From: VYFG01 sp965248685
Lineage (GTDB): Bacteria; Pseudomonadota; Gammaproteobacteria; Arenicellales; Poriferihabitantaceae
DNA: 64,000 nucleotides
Assembly: GCA_965248685.1 (NCBI GenBank)
Contig: CBDFKC010000002.1
Coordinates: 186,001-250,000, forward strand
Direction of reading: 5' to 3'
The notes beneath the pieces are model-generated. The model was not told the origin of the DNA and did not search any database. It saw only the letters and a program-made list of their open reading frames with translations. Positions 50,374 to 59,468 of the stretch are shown here, one piece after another (position 1 is the stretch's first letter; each line of letters opens with the position of its first letter). Both the position numbers and the translations under genes were made by a program.

Positions 50374-53112
50374 CTAACCAGTATTCCGCATGCCCGCTGC
50401 GATACCATTGATCGCGATTAACAAGGCGTCCAGGGCGTCTTCATCCTGGTTCTCTCGCACCCTCGATAACAATTCAACCTGGAGCAGGTTGAGCGGGTCG
50501 ACATAGGTGTTCCTAACTTGCACCGAGCGCAAAACCACCGGTTGTGTTTCAAGTGGAACTTTGTGACCGGTTACCGCCAGAGTCAGATTCACTGTCTCCT
50601 GGTACTTTTCGCGTAACTCAACACCAAGCGATTGAAGTGTCGATGGAACCAGGCGTTCGTCGTAAATTGCTGACACCGTAGCATCGGCTTTAGAAAAAAC
50701 CATTTCTATGGAATCCATTGTCGCGCTGAAGAATGGCCAGTCGGCCTGCATTTCATCTAGAACAGCCTTATCGTCATTATCAAACGCATGCCTTAGTGCA
50801 GCTCCAACGCCGAGCCAGGCTGGCAGATTGAGTCGAGTTTGGGTCCAGGCAAAAATCCATGGGATTGCTCTTAGTGTTTCTATGCCACCGCCTGATTTAC
50901 GCCTGGCAGGTCTGCTGCCAATTTTCAGATTTCCAAGTTCCTGTTCTGGTGTTGCCAAGCGAAAATATTCGACAAAATCTGGGTGATGTCGAACGATCTG
51001 GTGAAATTCCTCCAGAGAACTTGCCGCCAGTTTGGAAATTTGTTCGCGCCAATGTTGTTTGGGTTTGGGTGGCGGTGCCAGGGTGGCTTCAAGCATTGCA
51101 CCGATGTATACCTCCAGGGTTTCCATCGCCATTCCAGGAAGGCCAAATTTAGCCTGGATTACTTCCCCTTGTTCGGTTACCCGCATGGAGCAATTAACTG
51201 AGCCCGGTGGTTGCGACAGTATTGCTTCGTATGCAGGTCCACCACCCCTGGCCACGGTACCGCCGCGACCATGGAACAAGGTGAGAGAAATATTGTTTTG
51301 GGCAAAGACTTCGGTGAGTTGTTCCTGGGCCTGGTATAAGCCCCATGAAGCGGCGAGCTTGCCAGCATCTTTGGCAGAATCAGAGTACCCAATCATGACT
51401 TCCTGTTTGCCATTGATATAGTGTTTGTACCAATCGATTGAAAACAGTCTGGACATACAATCCGCAGCATGTTCGAGATCATCCAGTCGTTCAAACAATG
51501 GAGCGATTCCCATTGGCGATGCTATCCGGCATTCTTTTTGCAATAAAGCAACTTCGAGCACGTCCGAAGGATCTGCTGCCATGGAAATAACATAGGTTCC
51601 CAGTGACTCTGGGTTCTCTCGCGCCAGCATACGGAAGGTTCCAAAGACTTCGCAGGCCTGTTCCGAGGCCTGATCAGAACTGGGAAATATTGATGGGATT
51701 AGTGGTCGTTTGCTCTGCAATTCCTGGATCAGAAACGCCTGCTTACGTGCTTCATCCCATTCAAGGTAACTTCCCAGATCGAGATGCCGCGTGATCGCGT
51801 CGATGGCTTCACCATGGCGATCTGCCTCCTGCCGAATATCCAGCTTCAATAGAATCAATCCAAACGAATCGAGCCTTCGTAAAATATCAGTTAATCTTCC
51901 GTCGGCGATCATTTTATTACCGGTTTGGGCCAGGGACCGGTAGCACAGCAACAGTGGTTGTCGCAACTGATCACTATTTAGGTAAATATCCCTGTCACTT
52001 GCTTTTTCTCCCCGGGTCCCAACTGTGTCGAGATTACCAAGCTGGCGATTGTAGTATTTGATGGTATTACGTAATTTTTTCCGAACCTCCCGAAGTAAAA
52101 CCCGGTAGGGTTCCCGTTGGTCGTCACCGACCTTTTGACTGAGCTCAGCACTGCAATTTGTCATGGACAAATCGAGACGCAATGCAGCAATTTCCTGATG
52201 AAACAGCTCGGCTGCTTTTAACCGGGAAATCAAACTGACTTCCCTGGTTACTTTCAGGGTGGTGTTGGGATTACCGTCCCGGTCTCCCCCCATCCAGGAG
52301 CCAAACCGGATCGGTGATGCGGTCAATGGCAAGTGCTTATCGGTACATTGGCTCAGGGCATGATCAAGTTGCCTGATTACATCTGGAACCACATCCCACA
52401 GGGTTTGTTCTACTGCAATTAGACCATTTCGGGCCTCGTCAACCGGGGTAGGGCGCTTACGTCTGATTTCATCGGTTTCCCACACTTCGGTAATGGCACG
52501 ATGCAATGACAACCTGATTTGGTCGCGCTCCAATCGGGACAGATCACTGCGGTCGTGTTGCGCCAATAACTGGTTTATCCGGAGGAATTTACTCGATACG
52601 CTGCGCCGTAATATCTCGGTTGGATGCGCTGTCAGAACCAGTTCGATCGAAAGCTTGCAGGCATGCTCGTAGAGCACTTCGGGATCAACACCGGAGTATA
52701 TCAATTTACCAAACTCTGCTTCGAGAAAGCTGACTGCGGAAGGGTCGGAACCTCCTTGGTGGTCAGATTCGGCTGCAATCTGCCGCCTGCGGCGAATTTG
52801 GTGATGCTGCTCGGCGATATTTGCCAGGTTCAGAAACAAAGTAAAAGCCCGGGCCAGTATTAATACCTGGGAGCTGTCCAGCTGAGACAAGCGTTTGATC
52901 AAGTCTCTGGGATCCGCGGCCTCGCTGCTGCGCATGTCTTTTGCCATTTGGCGAATTTCTTCTACCAGTTGGTACAACGCTTCTCCATGTTGATTCTTGA
53001 TTGTTTCCCCGAGCAGTCCCCCGAGTAGACGCATGTCTCTACGTAATTCGCTGTCTTCGGTTTGCAACGAATAGTATTGTTCGAGCAGTTTCGCCTGTTG
53101 TGATTGGGTCAT
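50374..53112 (-). CDS. ppc: phosphoenolpyruvate carboxylase
   Basis: This 912-residue enzyme has catalytic His in VLTAHPTEILRRSV near 158, the glycine-rich FHGRGGTVARGGGP near 615, GYSDSAKDAGKLAASW near 573, and the conserved C-terminal end GMRNTG. It makes oxaloacetate from PEP and bicarbonate to replenish the TCA cycle. Length matches bacterial PEPC. Confidence 0.96.
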   Translation of the reverse strand: MTQSQQAKLLEQYYSLQTEDSELRRDMRLLGGLLGETIKNQHGEALYQLVEEIRQMAKDMRSSEAADPRDLIKRLSQLDSSQVLILARAFTLFLNLANIAEQHHQIRRRRQIAAESDHQGGSDPSAVSFLEAEFGKLIYSGVDPEVLYEHACKLSIELVLTAHPTEILRRSVSSKFLRINQLLAQHDRSDLSRLERDQIRLSLHRAITEVWETDEIRRKRPTPVDEARNGLIAVEQTLWDVVPDVIRQLDHALSQCTDKHLPLTASPIRFGSWMGGDRDGNPNTTLKVTREVSLISRLKAAELFHQEIAALRLDLSMTNCSAELSQKVGDDQREPYRVLLREVRKKLRNTIKYYNRQLGNLDTVGTRGEKASDRDIYLNSDQLRQPLLLCYRSLAQTGNKMIADGRLTDILRRLDSFGLILLKLDIRQEADRHGEAIDAITRHLDLGSYLEWDEARKQAFLIQELQSKRPLIPSIFPSSDQASEQACEVFGTFRMLARENPESLGTYVISMAADPSDVLEVALLQKECRIASPMGIAPLFERLDDLEHAADCMSRLFSIDWYKHYINGKQEVMIGYSDSAKDAGKLAASWGLYQAQEQLTEVFAQNNISLTLFHGRGGTVARGGGPAYEAILSQPPGSVNCSMRVTEQGEVIQAKFGLPGMAMETLEVYIGAMLEATLAPPPKPKQHWREQISKLAASSLEEFHQIVRHHPDFVEYFRLATPEQELGNLKIGSRPARRKSGGGIETLRAIPWIFAWTQTRLNLPAWLGVGAALRHAFDNDDKAVLDEMQADWPFFSATMDSIEMVFSKADATVSAIYDERLVPSTLQSLGVELREKYQETVNLTLAVTGHKVPLETQPVVLRSVQVRNTYVDPLNLLQVELLSRVRENQDEDALDALLIAINGIAAGMRNTG

Positions 53113-53416
53113 GAGTCAAGTAGTTGGTAGCTAACAGTTATTCTACCCTGATTGCGGGGATTTCTTGGTTAAACAATCAGTCACTACGCTGAATTTCCAA
53201 TTACAATCTTTGATTACAACCATCAATCTAATTGAATTTACATATATCCGTGCAATAGTATTGAAAATCACAGCAACCGCTGGTGCAAACAGGTACAATC
53301 GCGGTCGCAAAAATAGGGTAACGATAGCCGCCTGGTATAAGTTCGGCAGAGTTGATCGAAACCTATTTCACGCTGCCTTAATCATCCGTTTCCACAGCTT
53401 CCAGCGCCCAGCTTTC

Positions 53417-55228
53417 ATGTCCAGGATCGACCAATCCAGAATTAGGAATTTTGCCATTATTGCCCATGTCGACCATGGTAAGTCGACCCTTGCCGATCGT
53501 TTTATTCAGCTTTGCGGGGGACTCGACGCCAGGGAAATGAAAGAACAGGTGCTTGATTCCATGGATATCGAGCGCGAGCGCGGAATCACTATAAAAGCAC
53601 AGAGTGTGACACTGCAGTATTCAGCAGAGGACGGTTTTGAATATCAGCTTAATCTGATCGATACACCGGGACACGTGGATTTTTCCTATGAAGTGTCAAG
53701 ATCCTTAACTGCCTGTGAAGGCGCCTTATTGGTAGTCGATGCAGCCCAGGGCGTGGAAGCTCAAACTGTCGCCAATTGCTACACTGCGGTAGATCTGGGA
53801 CTTACCGTAATTCCAGTACTCAATAAAATCGATCTACCGGCTGCAGAACCTGAGCGCGTTATCCAGGAAATAGAGGAAGTCATTGGCATAGATAGTACCG
53901 AAGCACTTTCTGTTAGCGCCAAGACCGGCCTTGGGGTGGCAGAAGTACTGGAGCAAATTGTCAAACTGCTGCCGCCTCCTGATGGTCAACCAGACGCTCC
54001 ACTGCGTGCATTGGTGCTGGATTCCTGGTTTGATAATTACCTTGGCGTTGTATCTCTGGTCCGAATTCTGGATGGAAACTTAACCGCCGCGCGAACCAAG
54101 ATTCGCATGATGTCCACCGGTTTGGATTACCTGGTTGAGAAAGTAGGCGTGTTTAAACCCAAGCCATTGAATGTTCCGGAATTATCCACCGGGATGGTGG
54201 GATTTATGATCGCTGGTCTTAAGGATATTAAATCTGCCCGGGTAGGGGATACGGTAACCCTGACCCACCAAATGGCAACCAAAGCTCTGGACGGGTTTAA
54301 GGAGGTTAAACCCACCGTATTCGCTGGTTTATACCCGATCAACAGCGCAGATTTCGAGGCTTTCAGGGTGGCACTGGATAAATTGAGCTTGAATGACTCT
54401 GCATTATCTTATCAACCAGAATCCTCCCAGGCGTTGGGATTCGGGTTTCGCTGTGGCTTTCTCGGCATGCTGCATATGGAAATCGTCCAAGAGAGGCTGG
54501 AACGTGAATATAATCTTGAGCTGATAACGACTGCGCCGACAGTGGTATACGAGATTCGGGTTAGAAACGGTAAAGTGGTGTATATCGATAATCCTGCAGA
54601 TTTGCCGGATCCATCGGCGATTGACGAGATTCTCGAGCCCTTTATTATTGCACGAATTCTTGTGCCCCATGAACACGTTGGCGCGGTCCTTACCTTATGC
54701 ATTGAGAAAAGGGGAGCTCAACGAAACATTCACTACCACGGTCGTCAAGTCATGGTTGAGTTCGAAATGCCTTTAAATGAAGTTGTACTTGATTTTTACG
54801 ATCATCTGAAATCAGATACCAGAGGATATGCATCACTTGACTATGAATATATCGAAAATCGCCCTGCCGATATGGTCAAGGTGGATGTTATGATTAATGG
54901 TGAACGGGTTGATCCTCTCGCAGTGCTGGTTCACAGAGCCCAGAGTCTCTATCGAGCAAGGGCACTGGTGAAGCGAATGCGTGGATTAATTCCGCGGCAG
55001 ATGTTTGATGTCGCGATTCAGGCGGCTATCGGTGCCAAGATTATTTCCCGGGAAACTGTAAAAGCGTTGCGAAAAAACGTAACAGCGAAGTGTTACGGGG
55101 GAGATATTACGCGTAAGCGTAAGTTGCTTGAAAAGCAAAAAGCAGGTAAAAAACGAATGAAACAGATCGGCTCCGTGGAGATACCCCAGGAGGCGTTTTT
55201 GTCTGTACTTAAGGTGGATCGCGAGTAA
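53417..55228 (+). CDS. lepA: elongation factor 4 (LepA)
   Basis: This 603-residue translational GTPase has G1 AHVDHGKST, G3 DTPGHVDFSY, G4 NKIDLPAA and the LepA-specific C-terminal region ending LLEKQKAGKKRMKQIG. The start at 53417 is chosen for family length; an open frame continues 84 codons upstream but is not LepA-like. It back-translocates stalled ribosomes. It starts the lepA-lepB-DUF4845-rnc-era-recO series. Confidence 0.95.
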   Translation: MSRIDQSRIRNFAIIAHVDHGKSTLADRFIQLCGGLDAREMKEQVLDSMDIERERGITIKAQSVTLQYSAEDGFEYQLNLIDTPGHVDFSYEVSRSLTACEGALLVVDAAQGVEAQTVANCYTAVDLGLTVIPVLNKIDLPAAEPERVIQEIEEVIGIDSTEALSVSAKTGLGVAEVLEQIVKLLPPPDGQPDAPLRALVLDSWFDNYLGVVSLVRILDGNLTAARTKIRMMSTGLDYLVEKVGVFKPKPLNVPELSTGMVGFMIAGLKDIKSARVGDTVTLTHQMATKALDGFKEVKPTVFAGLYPINSADFEAFRVALDKLSLNDSALSYQPESSQALGFGFRCGFLGMLHMEIVQERLEREYNLELITTAPTVVYEIRVRNGKVVYIDNPADLPDPSAIDEILEPFIIARILVPHEHVGAVLTLCIEKRGAQRNIHYHGRQVMVEFEMPLNEVVLDFYDHLKSDTRGYASLDYEYIENRPADMVKVDVMINGERVDPLAVLVHRAQSLYRARALVKRMRGLIPRQMFDVAIQAAIGAKIISRETVKALRKNVTAKCYGGDITRKRKLLEKQKAGKKRMKQIGSVEIPQEAFLSVLKVDRE

Positions 55229-55273
55229 ACAATGCGTTTGGCCAGTTAATATTTTAAACAATAGGAACAATTT

Positions 55274-56083
55274 GTGGATTTTTCATTAATCTTGTTTGTT
55301 TGTCTGGTGGTGACTGGACTAATCTCCCTGATCTATAGAATTGTCGTGGAGGGTCGTAGTGCGACGGCCAGTGTCCAGGGTGGGGTAGTGGCTGAGTCGT
55401 CTGCCAATGTTTCGACACAGCCAGTGTTAGTTGAATATGCCAGGGCGTTGTTTCCGGTCATACTGATCGTATTCGTATTGCGATCGTTTATTGTTGAGCC
55501 ATTCCGAATTCCATCTGGATCGATGTTGCCGAGCTTGCACATAGGAGATTTCATACTGGTTAACAAATTCACTTATGGTATTAGGCTGCCAGTAGTGCAC
55601 AAGAAGATCTCAGATATTTCTCAGCCAGAGCGCGGAGATGTGATGGTTTTTCGATTTCCAAATGACCCGAAGCTGAATTTTATAAAAAGAGTTGTCGGGT
55701 TACCAGGAGATAAGCTCGGATACAAAGGTAAACGACTGTACATTAATGGGGAGCTGGCACCAACGGTAGCGGACGGAGAATTCGAATTTGAGCACGCGAG
55801 AATGCGTGGTCGCAGCGCTAGTCAGCTAATCGAAACAATTGATGGTTCCGGGCATACGATTCTAATTGATGACAAGGTTGCGACCAGGGACATTGAAGTA
55901 GAAGTTCCAGAAGGCCATTACTTTGTGATGGGGGATAATCGGGATCATAGTAACGATAGTCGATATTGGAGATTTGTACCCGAGGAAAATGTGGTCGGTA
56001 AGGCATTTTTTATCTGGTTCAGCTGGAAAAGTGCGTCGGGTGGAGGCGTTAACTGGGGTAGAATTGGCAGCAAGATTCAATAA
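55274..56083 (+). CDS. lepB: signal peptidase I
   Basis: This 269-residue protease has two N-terminal membrane helices (about 4-22 and 58-75), catalytic Ser83 in PSGSMLP and Lys138 in FIKRVVGLPGD, and GDNRDHSNDSRYWRFVPEE. It cleaves Sec and Tat signal peptides on the periplasmic side. It starts with GTG 55274 after AGGA and lies 45 bp after lepA. Confidence 0.95.
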   Translation: MDFSLILFVCLVVTGLISLIYRIVVEGRSATASVQGGVVAESSANVSTQPVLVEYARALFPVILIVFVLRSFIVEPFRIPSGSMLPSLHIGDFILVNKFTYGIRLPVVHKKISDISQPERGDVMVFRFPNDPKLNFIKRVVGLPGDKLGYKGKRLYINGELAPTVADGEFEFEHARMRGRSASQLIETIDGSGHTILIDDKVATRDIEVEVPEGHYFVMGDNRDHSNDSRYWRFVPEENVVGKAFFIWFSWKSASGGGVNWGRIGSKIQ

Positions 56084-56144
56084 TTTACTTGGCAGATTTC
56101 TTTGGACTTAGCATAAGGAACGTTTTGAAACAGCAGGTGACCAA

Positions 56145-56528
56145 TTGAAAAAACAACGTGGCATAAGTTTTTGGGGATTTGTTTGGGCAGCAGCATTTTT
56201 AATCTGCGTAACTGTGGTTGCGGTCAGATCTATCCCTCCCTATTTGAACAATGAGAAAATAAATAAGGTATTACAGTTATTGGTTGAAGAGCGTAATATC
56301 ATGACAACCTCTCGTGCACGCATTCTTAAGCGAATGAAGCTTAGGCTCAATATTGATTATGCAGACAATTATGTAAACCTGGATAAAGCTTTTCAAATTA
56401 AAAATGTTAAAGGCGTCAGGGTAATGACGGTAAACTATGAAGTAGTCGTTCATTTGGTTCACAATGCCTTTCTTCTTTTTGATTTCAAAAATAAGGTGGA
56501 AATAGCCAATAATCCGAATGGGCAGTAG
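56145..56528 (+). CDS. DUF4845 family protein
   Basis: This 127-residue protein has one N-terminal membrane helix (SFWGFVWAAAFLICVTVVAV near 8-27) and a small periplasmic domain. It is the gene that regularly sits between lepB and rnc in gammaproteobacteria. It starts with TTG after AGGTGA and overlaps rnc by 11 bp. Function unknown. Confidence 0.82.
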   Translation: MKKQRGISFWGFVWAAAFLICVTVVAVRSIPPYLNNEKINKVLQLLVEERNIMTTSRARILKRMKLRLNIDYADNYVNLDKAFQIKNVKGVRVMTVNYEVVVHLVHNAFLLFDFKNKVEIANNPNGQ

Positions 56529-57210
56529 CGCTTTAGAAAAATTTGAAACAAGACTCAACTACTGCTTTTTAGATCGACGTCTGTTGAAACAGGCGCTGAC
56601 TCATCGAAGTTTTCACCACAAAAATAACGAGCGTCTGGAATTTCTAGGGGATAGTGTGCTCGGCTTCATCATTGCTGAAGCTTTGTTTGATCAATTTCCT
56701 CTGGTAGCTGAAGGTGATTTAACCAAAATGCGGGCGCGTCTCGTTCGTGAAAGTACCTTAGCGGAAGTGGCGCGAAATCTGGACATGAAAGAGTTTCTAA
56801 TCCTGGGTGAAGGAGAATTAAAGAGTGGCGGATTTGAGCGTGACTCAATATTATCCGATGCTTTTGAAGCGACCCTCGGAGCAATCTTTATTGACGCTGG
56901 GCATGCTGCAGTCAAAGGTGTCATCATTGAGCAGTTTTCAACGATGCTTCGAAATATTTCGCCCGACAATCTTAAGGACAACAAAACTCAATTGCAGGAG
57001 ATTTTGCAAAAACAGGAAAAGGCGCTTCCAAACTACGAAGTAGTGAGTCAATCCGGTAAACCTCATCAGCTTACTTTTGAAGTAAAATGTGAAATCGATC
57101 ACGTTGGCAGCCCATTTATCGCCTACGGAAGCAGTCGACGGGTTGCTGAGCAGAGCGCAGCTGAGTCCGCAATAAGGGCATTACTTGATAATCATGGTAA
57201 AGCTGGATAA
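56518..57210 (+). CDS. rnc: ribonuclease III
   Basis: This 230-residue protein has the signature ERLEFLGDSVLGFI with catalytic Glu/Asp and DAFEATLGAIFIDAG near 120. A C-terminal dsRNA-binding domain ends with the RRVAEQSAAESAIRALL helix. It processes rRNA and structured mRNA. It overlaps the genes on both sides. Confidence 0.95.
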   Translation: MGSSALEKFETRLNYCFLDRRLLKQALTHRSFHHKNNERLEFLGDSVLGFIIAEALFDQFPLVAEGDLTKMRARLVRESTLAEVARNLDMKEFLILGEGELKSGGFERDSILSDAFEATLGAIFIDAGHAAVKGVIIEQFSTMLRNISPDNLKDNKTQLQEILQKQEKALPNYEVVSQSGKPHQLTFEVKCEIDHVGSPFIAYGSSRRVAEQSAAESAIRALLDNHGKAG

Positions 57211-58129
57211 ACAGAGGCAGAAGTTCCCCTTGAAACCTGTCCACAAATTCGGTTTTGTCGCTATAGCCGGGCCGCCAAACGCCGGAAAATCAACCTTGAT
57301 CAATCGGATAATTGGGCAAAAAATTTCAATTATTTCACGTCGACCCCAGACAACCCGTCACCGTATCCTCGGAATAAAAACCCTTGATCACGCGCAATTG
57401 GCGTTTATTGACACGCCAGGATTGCATTTTGGGGAGAAAAAAAACCTCAACAGAGTGATAAATCGAACTGCGATTGACAGTCTTACTGATGTCGATTTGA
57501 TTGTGTTTATGATCGACCACCGCGGCTGGAACCCAGCTAATACCCATGCGTTTAAAACCGTTACGGACCGTAACGCACCGGTTCTATTGGTGATCAACAA
57601 GATAGATATGCTTAAGGATAAGTCGAGGTTGTTGCCGCTGATCAAGGAAAGTAGTGAACTTCACGACTTCGTCGAAATTATCCCGTTGTCTGCATTACAA
57701 CTGGGTGATCCGAATTCCCTGCTTGATACATTAGTCAGGCACTTGCCCCAAGGCCCACCGGGGTTCCCAGCAGATCAGGTTAGTAGTCGGGGAGATAAGT
57801 TTTTTGCATCCGAATTGGTTCGCGAGCAAATGTTTTTAATGCTAGGTCGAGAATTGCCCTATGAGTCGGCGGTGGAAGTGGTTCGATTCGATCGAAACGA
57901 CCCGGATTTCTGCTATGCCGACATGACTCTCTGGGTGGAAAAACAGAGTCAAAAATCTATTGTAATTGGAAGTGGAGGACAGCAACTAAGAGCGATTGGA
58001 GAAAATGCTCGAAAAGCCATGGAAAAAGCGTTTGATACCCGAGTCAGGCTTAATTTATGGGTCAAGGTGCGTAAAGGATGGGCCGACAATAACACTATGC
58101 TTAAATCTTTGGGTTATACCGAAACCTGA
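57194..58129 (+). CDS. era: GTPase Era
   Basis: This 311-residue GTPase has G1 GPPNAGKST, G3 DTPGLHFG and G4 NKIDML, and a C-terminal KH domain with GSGGQQLRAIGENARKAME. It binds 16S rRNA in 30S assembly. The start at 57194 (ATG) gives the usual length and overlaps rnc by 17 bp. Confidence 0.95.
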   Translation: MVKLDKQRQKFPLKPVHKFGFVAIAGPPNAGKSTLINRIIGQKISIISRRPQTTRHRILGIKTLDHAQLAFIDTPGLHFGEKKNLNRVINRTAIDSLTDVDLIVFMIDHRGWNPANTHAFKTVTDRNAPVLLVINKIDMLKDKSRLLPLIKESSELHDFVEIIPLSALQLGDPNSLLDTLVRHLPQGPPGFPADQVSSRGDKFFASELVREQMFLMLGRELPYESAVEVVRFDRNDPDFCYADMTLWVEKQSQKSIVIGSGGQQLRAIGENARKAMEKAFDTRVRLNLWVKVRKGWADNNTMLKSLGYTET

Positions 58130-58145
58130 GTAAATTCCGGACAAA

Positions 58146-58883
58146 GTGAAACACAATCAACAGCCCGGATACGTTCTACACACCCGCCCTTATTCTGAAA
58201 CCAGTTTACTGGTTGATATTTTCAGCCGTCATCACGGGAGGTTTATGTTGCTCGCCAAGGGGGCGCGGCGACAAAAATCAGGAGTTAGAGGTTTAATTCT
58301 GCCGTTTCATCCATTGTTGTTAAGCTGGGCGGGTAAGGGCCATCTACCCATACTTACTGCAGCTGAGCCTGGCGGAATCCCACGATATCTGCTGCCAAAA
58401 TCCATTAGCTCAGCGTACTATGTGAACGAGTTAATCCTAAAATTTCTGCACCGATTCGACGAACACGCAGAACTGTATGATCATTACGACGACGCCATTC
58501 GCAAGCTATCATCTGGATTCGAAATTGGTACCGTGCTCAGAATTTTCGAAAAGCGATTGCTGCAGGAAATAGGATTCGGCTTGATTCTGGACCATGATGT
58601 TGAGACAGGAGAAGAAGTCAATGCAGGTTTTGAATATCAATATTTGCCGCAAAAGGGACCAATTCTGGTGACTGATACCGATAATAGTCAAGAATCGTCA
58701 GTACGCATTAATGGGGGAACGCTCAACGCATTACTGGTGGAACAATTTGACTCACAGCAATCAAAGCGTCAAGCGAGATCCCTGCTTCGTCATTTGATTT
58801 ATCAGCAACTGGGTGGCAAGGAATTGCGAAGTCGGCGCGTTATGATGCAGTTGCTCCAATATCAGAAAAAAAATGATAATTAG
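58146..58883 (+). CDS. recO: DNA repair protein RecO
   Basis: This 245-residue protein has the N-terminal OB fold (GYVLHTRPYSETSLLVDIFS then GRFMLLAKGARRQKS) and the helical C-terminal region with LLQEIGFGLIL. It loads RecA with RecR and RecF. It starts at GTG 58146, 16 bp after era. The cysteine zinc site of some RecO proteins is absent. Confidence 0.92.
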   Translation: MKHNQQPGYVLHTRPYSETSLLVDIFSRHHGRFMLLAKGARRQKSGVRGLILPFHPLLLSWAGKGHLPILTAAEPGGIPRYLLPKSISSAYYVNELILKFLHRFDEHAELYDHYDDAIRKLSSGFEIGTVLRIFEKRLLQEIGFGLILDHDVETGEEVNAGFEYQYLPQKGPILVTDTDNSQESSVRINGGTLNALLVEQFDSQQSKRQARSLLRHLIYQQLGGKELRSRRVMMQLLQYQKKNDN

Positions 58884-58999
58884 CCATGGTTTCCTCTAAC
58901 CTGGTCTGGTGCCAGTCAGATTGTTTTTTTTGTTGCTTAAAGTGCAGTATTACCCTGACTGAGACATTGAGGTTCAATAACTAAATTGAGGGAAAGTTA

Positions 59000-59404
59000 A
59001 TGAATAGAGGTCAAATTGTCATTGCTGGAATGTTGGTGCTGAATAATCAGGGACTAGGTGCAAGTGATTTTTCGCTGGATTCTTTTGAATGGGGTGACAT
59101 ACCTTCATGCACCTCTGGATCTCCTAATCGCGTGACCAATCCCACTTTTGTCTTGTCTAATGTTCCGGAAAACACCAAATATATTTCCTTTTATATGAAA
59201 GATAAGGACGCGCCGAGTTATAGACATGGAGGTGGTGTGGTGGAATATAGTGGAGGAAGTACAATTGTCCCAGGCCAATTTAAGTACTTGAGTCCCTGCC
59301 CACCAGGTGGGAAACATACCTACGAATGGACTGCTACGGCTAAGTCCAAAAAGAAAAAAGGTAAAATTGCCGCCGCCAAAGCCAAGAAAAAATATCCAGA
59401 ATAA
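59000..59404 (+). CDS. PEBP-like (YbhB family) secreted protein with Lys-rich tail
   Basis: This 134-residue protein has a weak signal-like N-terminus and a PEBP core: SLDSFEWGDIPSC, FVLSNVPENTKYISFYMKD with KDAP for the ligand pocket, and YLSPCPPGGKHTYEWTATA. Compared with the usual 160-180 residues it lacks the C-terminal half. It ends in a basic run (KSKKKKGKIAAAKAKKKYPE) not typical of the family. GAGGGAAAG precedes the ATG. Ligand unknown. Confidence 0.75.
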   Translation: MNRGQIVIAGMLVLNNQGLGASDFSLDSFEWGDIPSCTSGSPNRVTNPTFVLSNVPENTKYISFYMKDKDAPSYRHGGGVVEYSGGSTIVPGQFKYLSPCPPGGKHTYEWTATAKSKKKKGKIAAAKAKKKYPE

Positions 59405-59468
59405 TTGGTTTACCAATTTCGATCCGGACAACTTTAGTTATTGTTTCCGGTAGATCTATCCAATAAAC

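Noticed and set aside
53165..53416. 84-codon N-terminal extension of LepA
   Set aside because: The extension is not LepA-like; the family begins at the MSRIDQSRIRNF segment.
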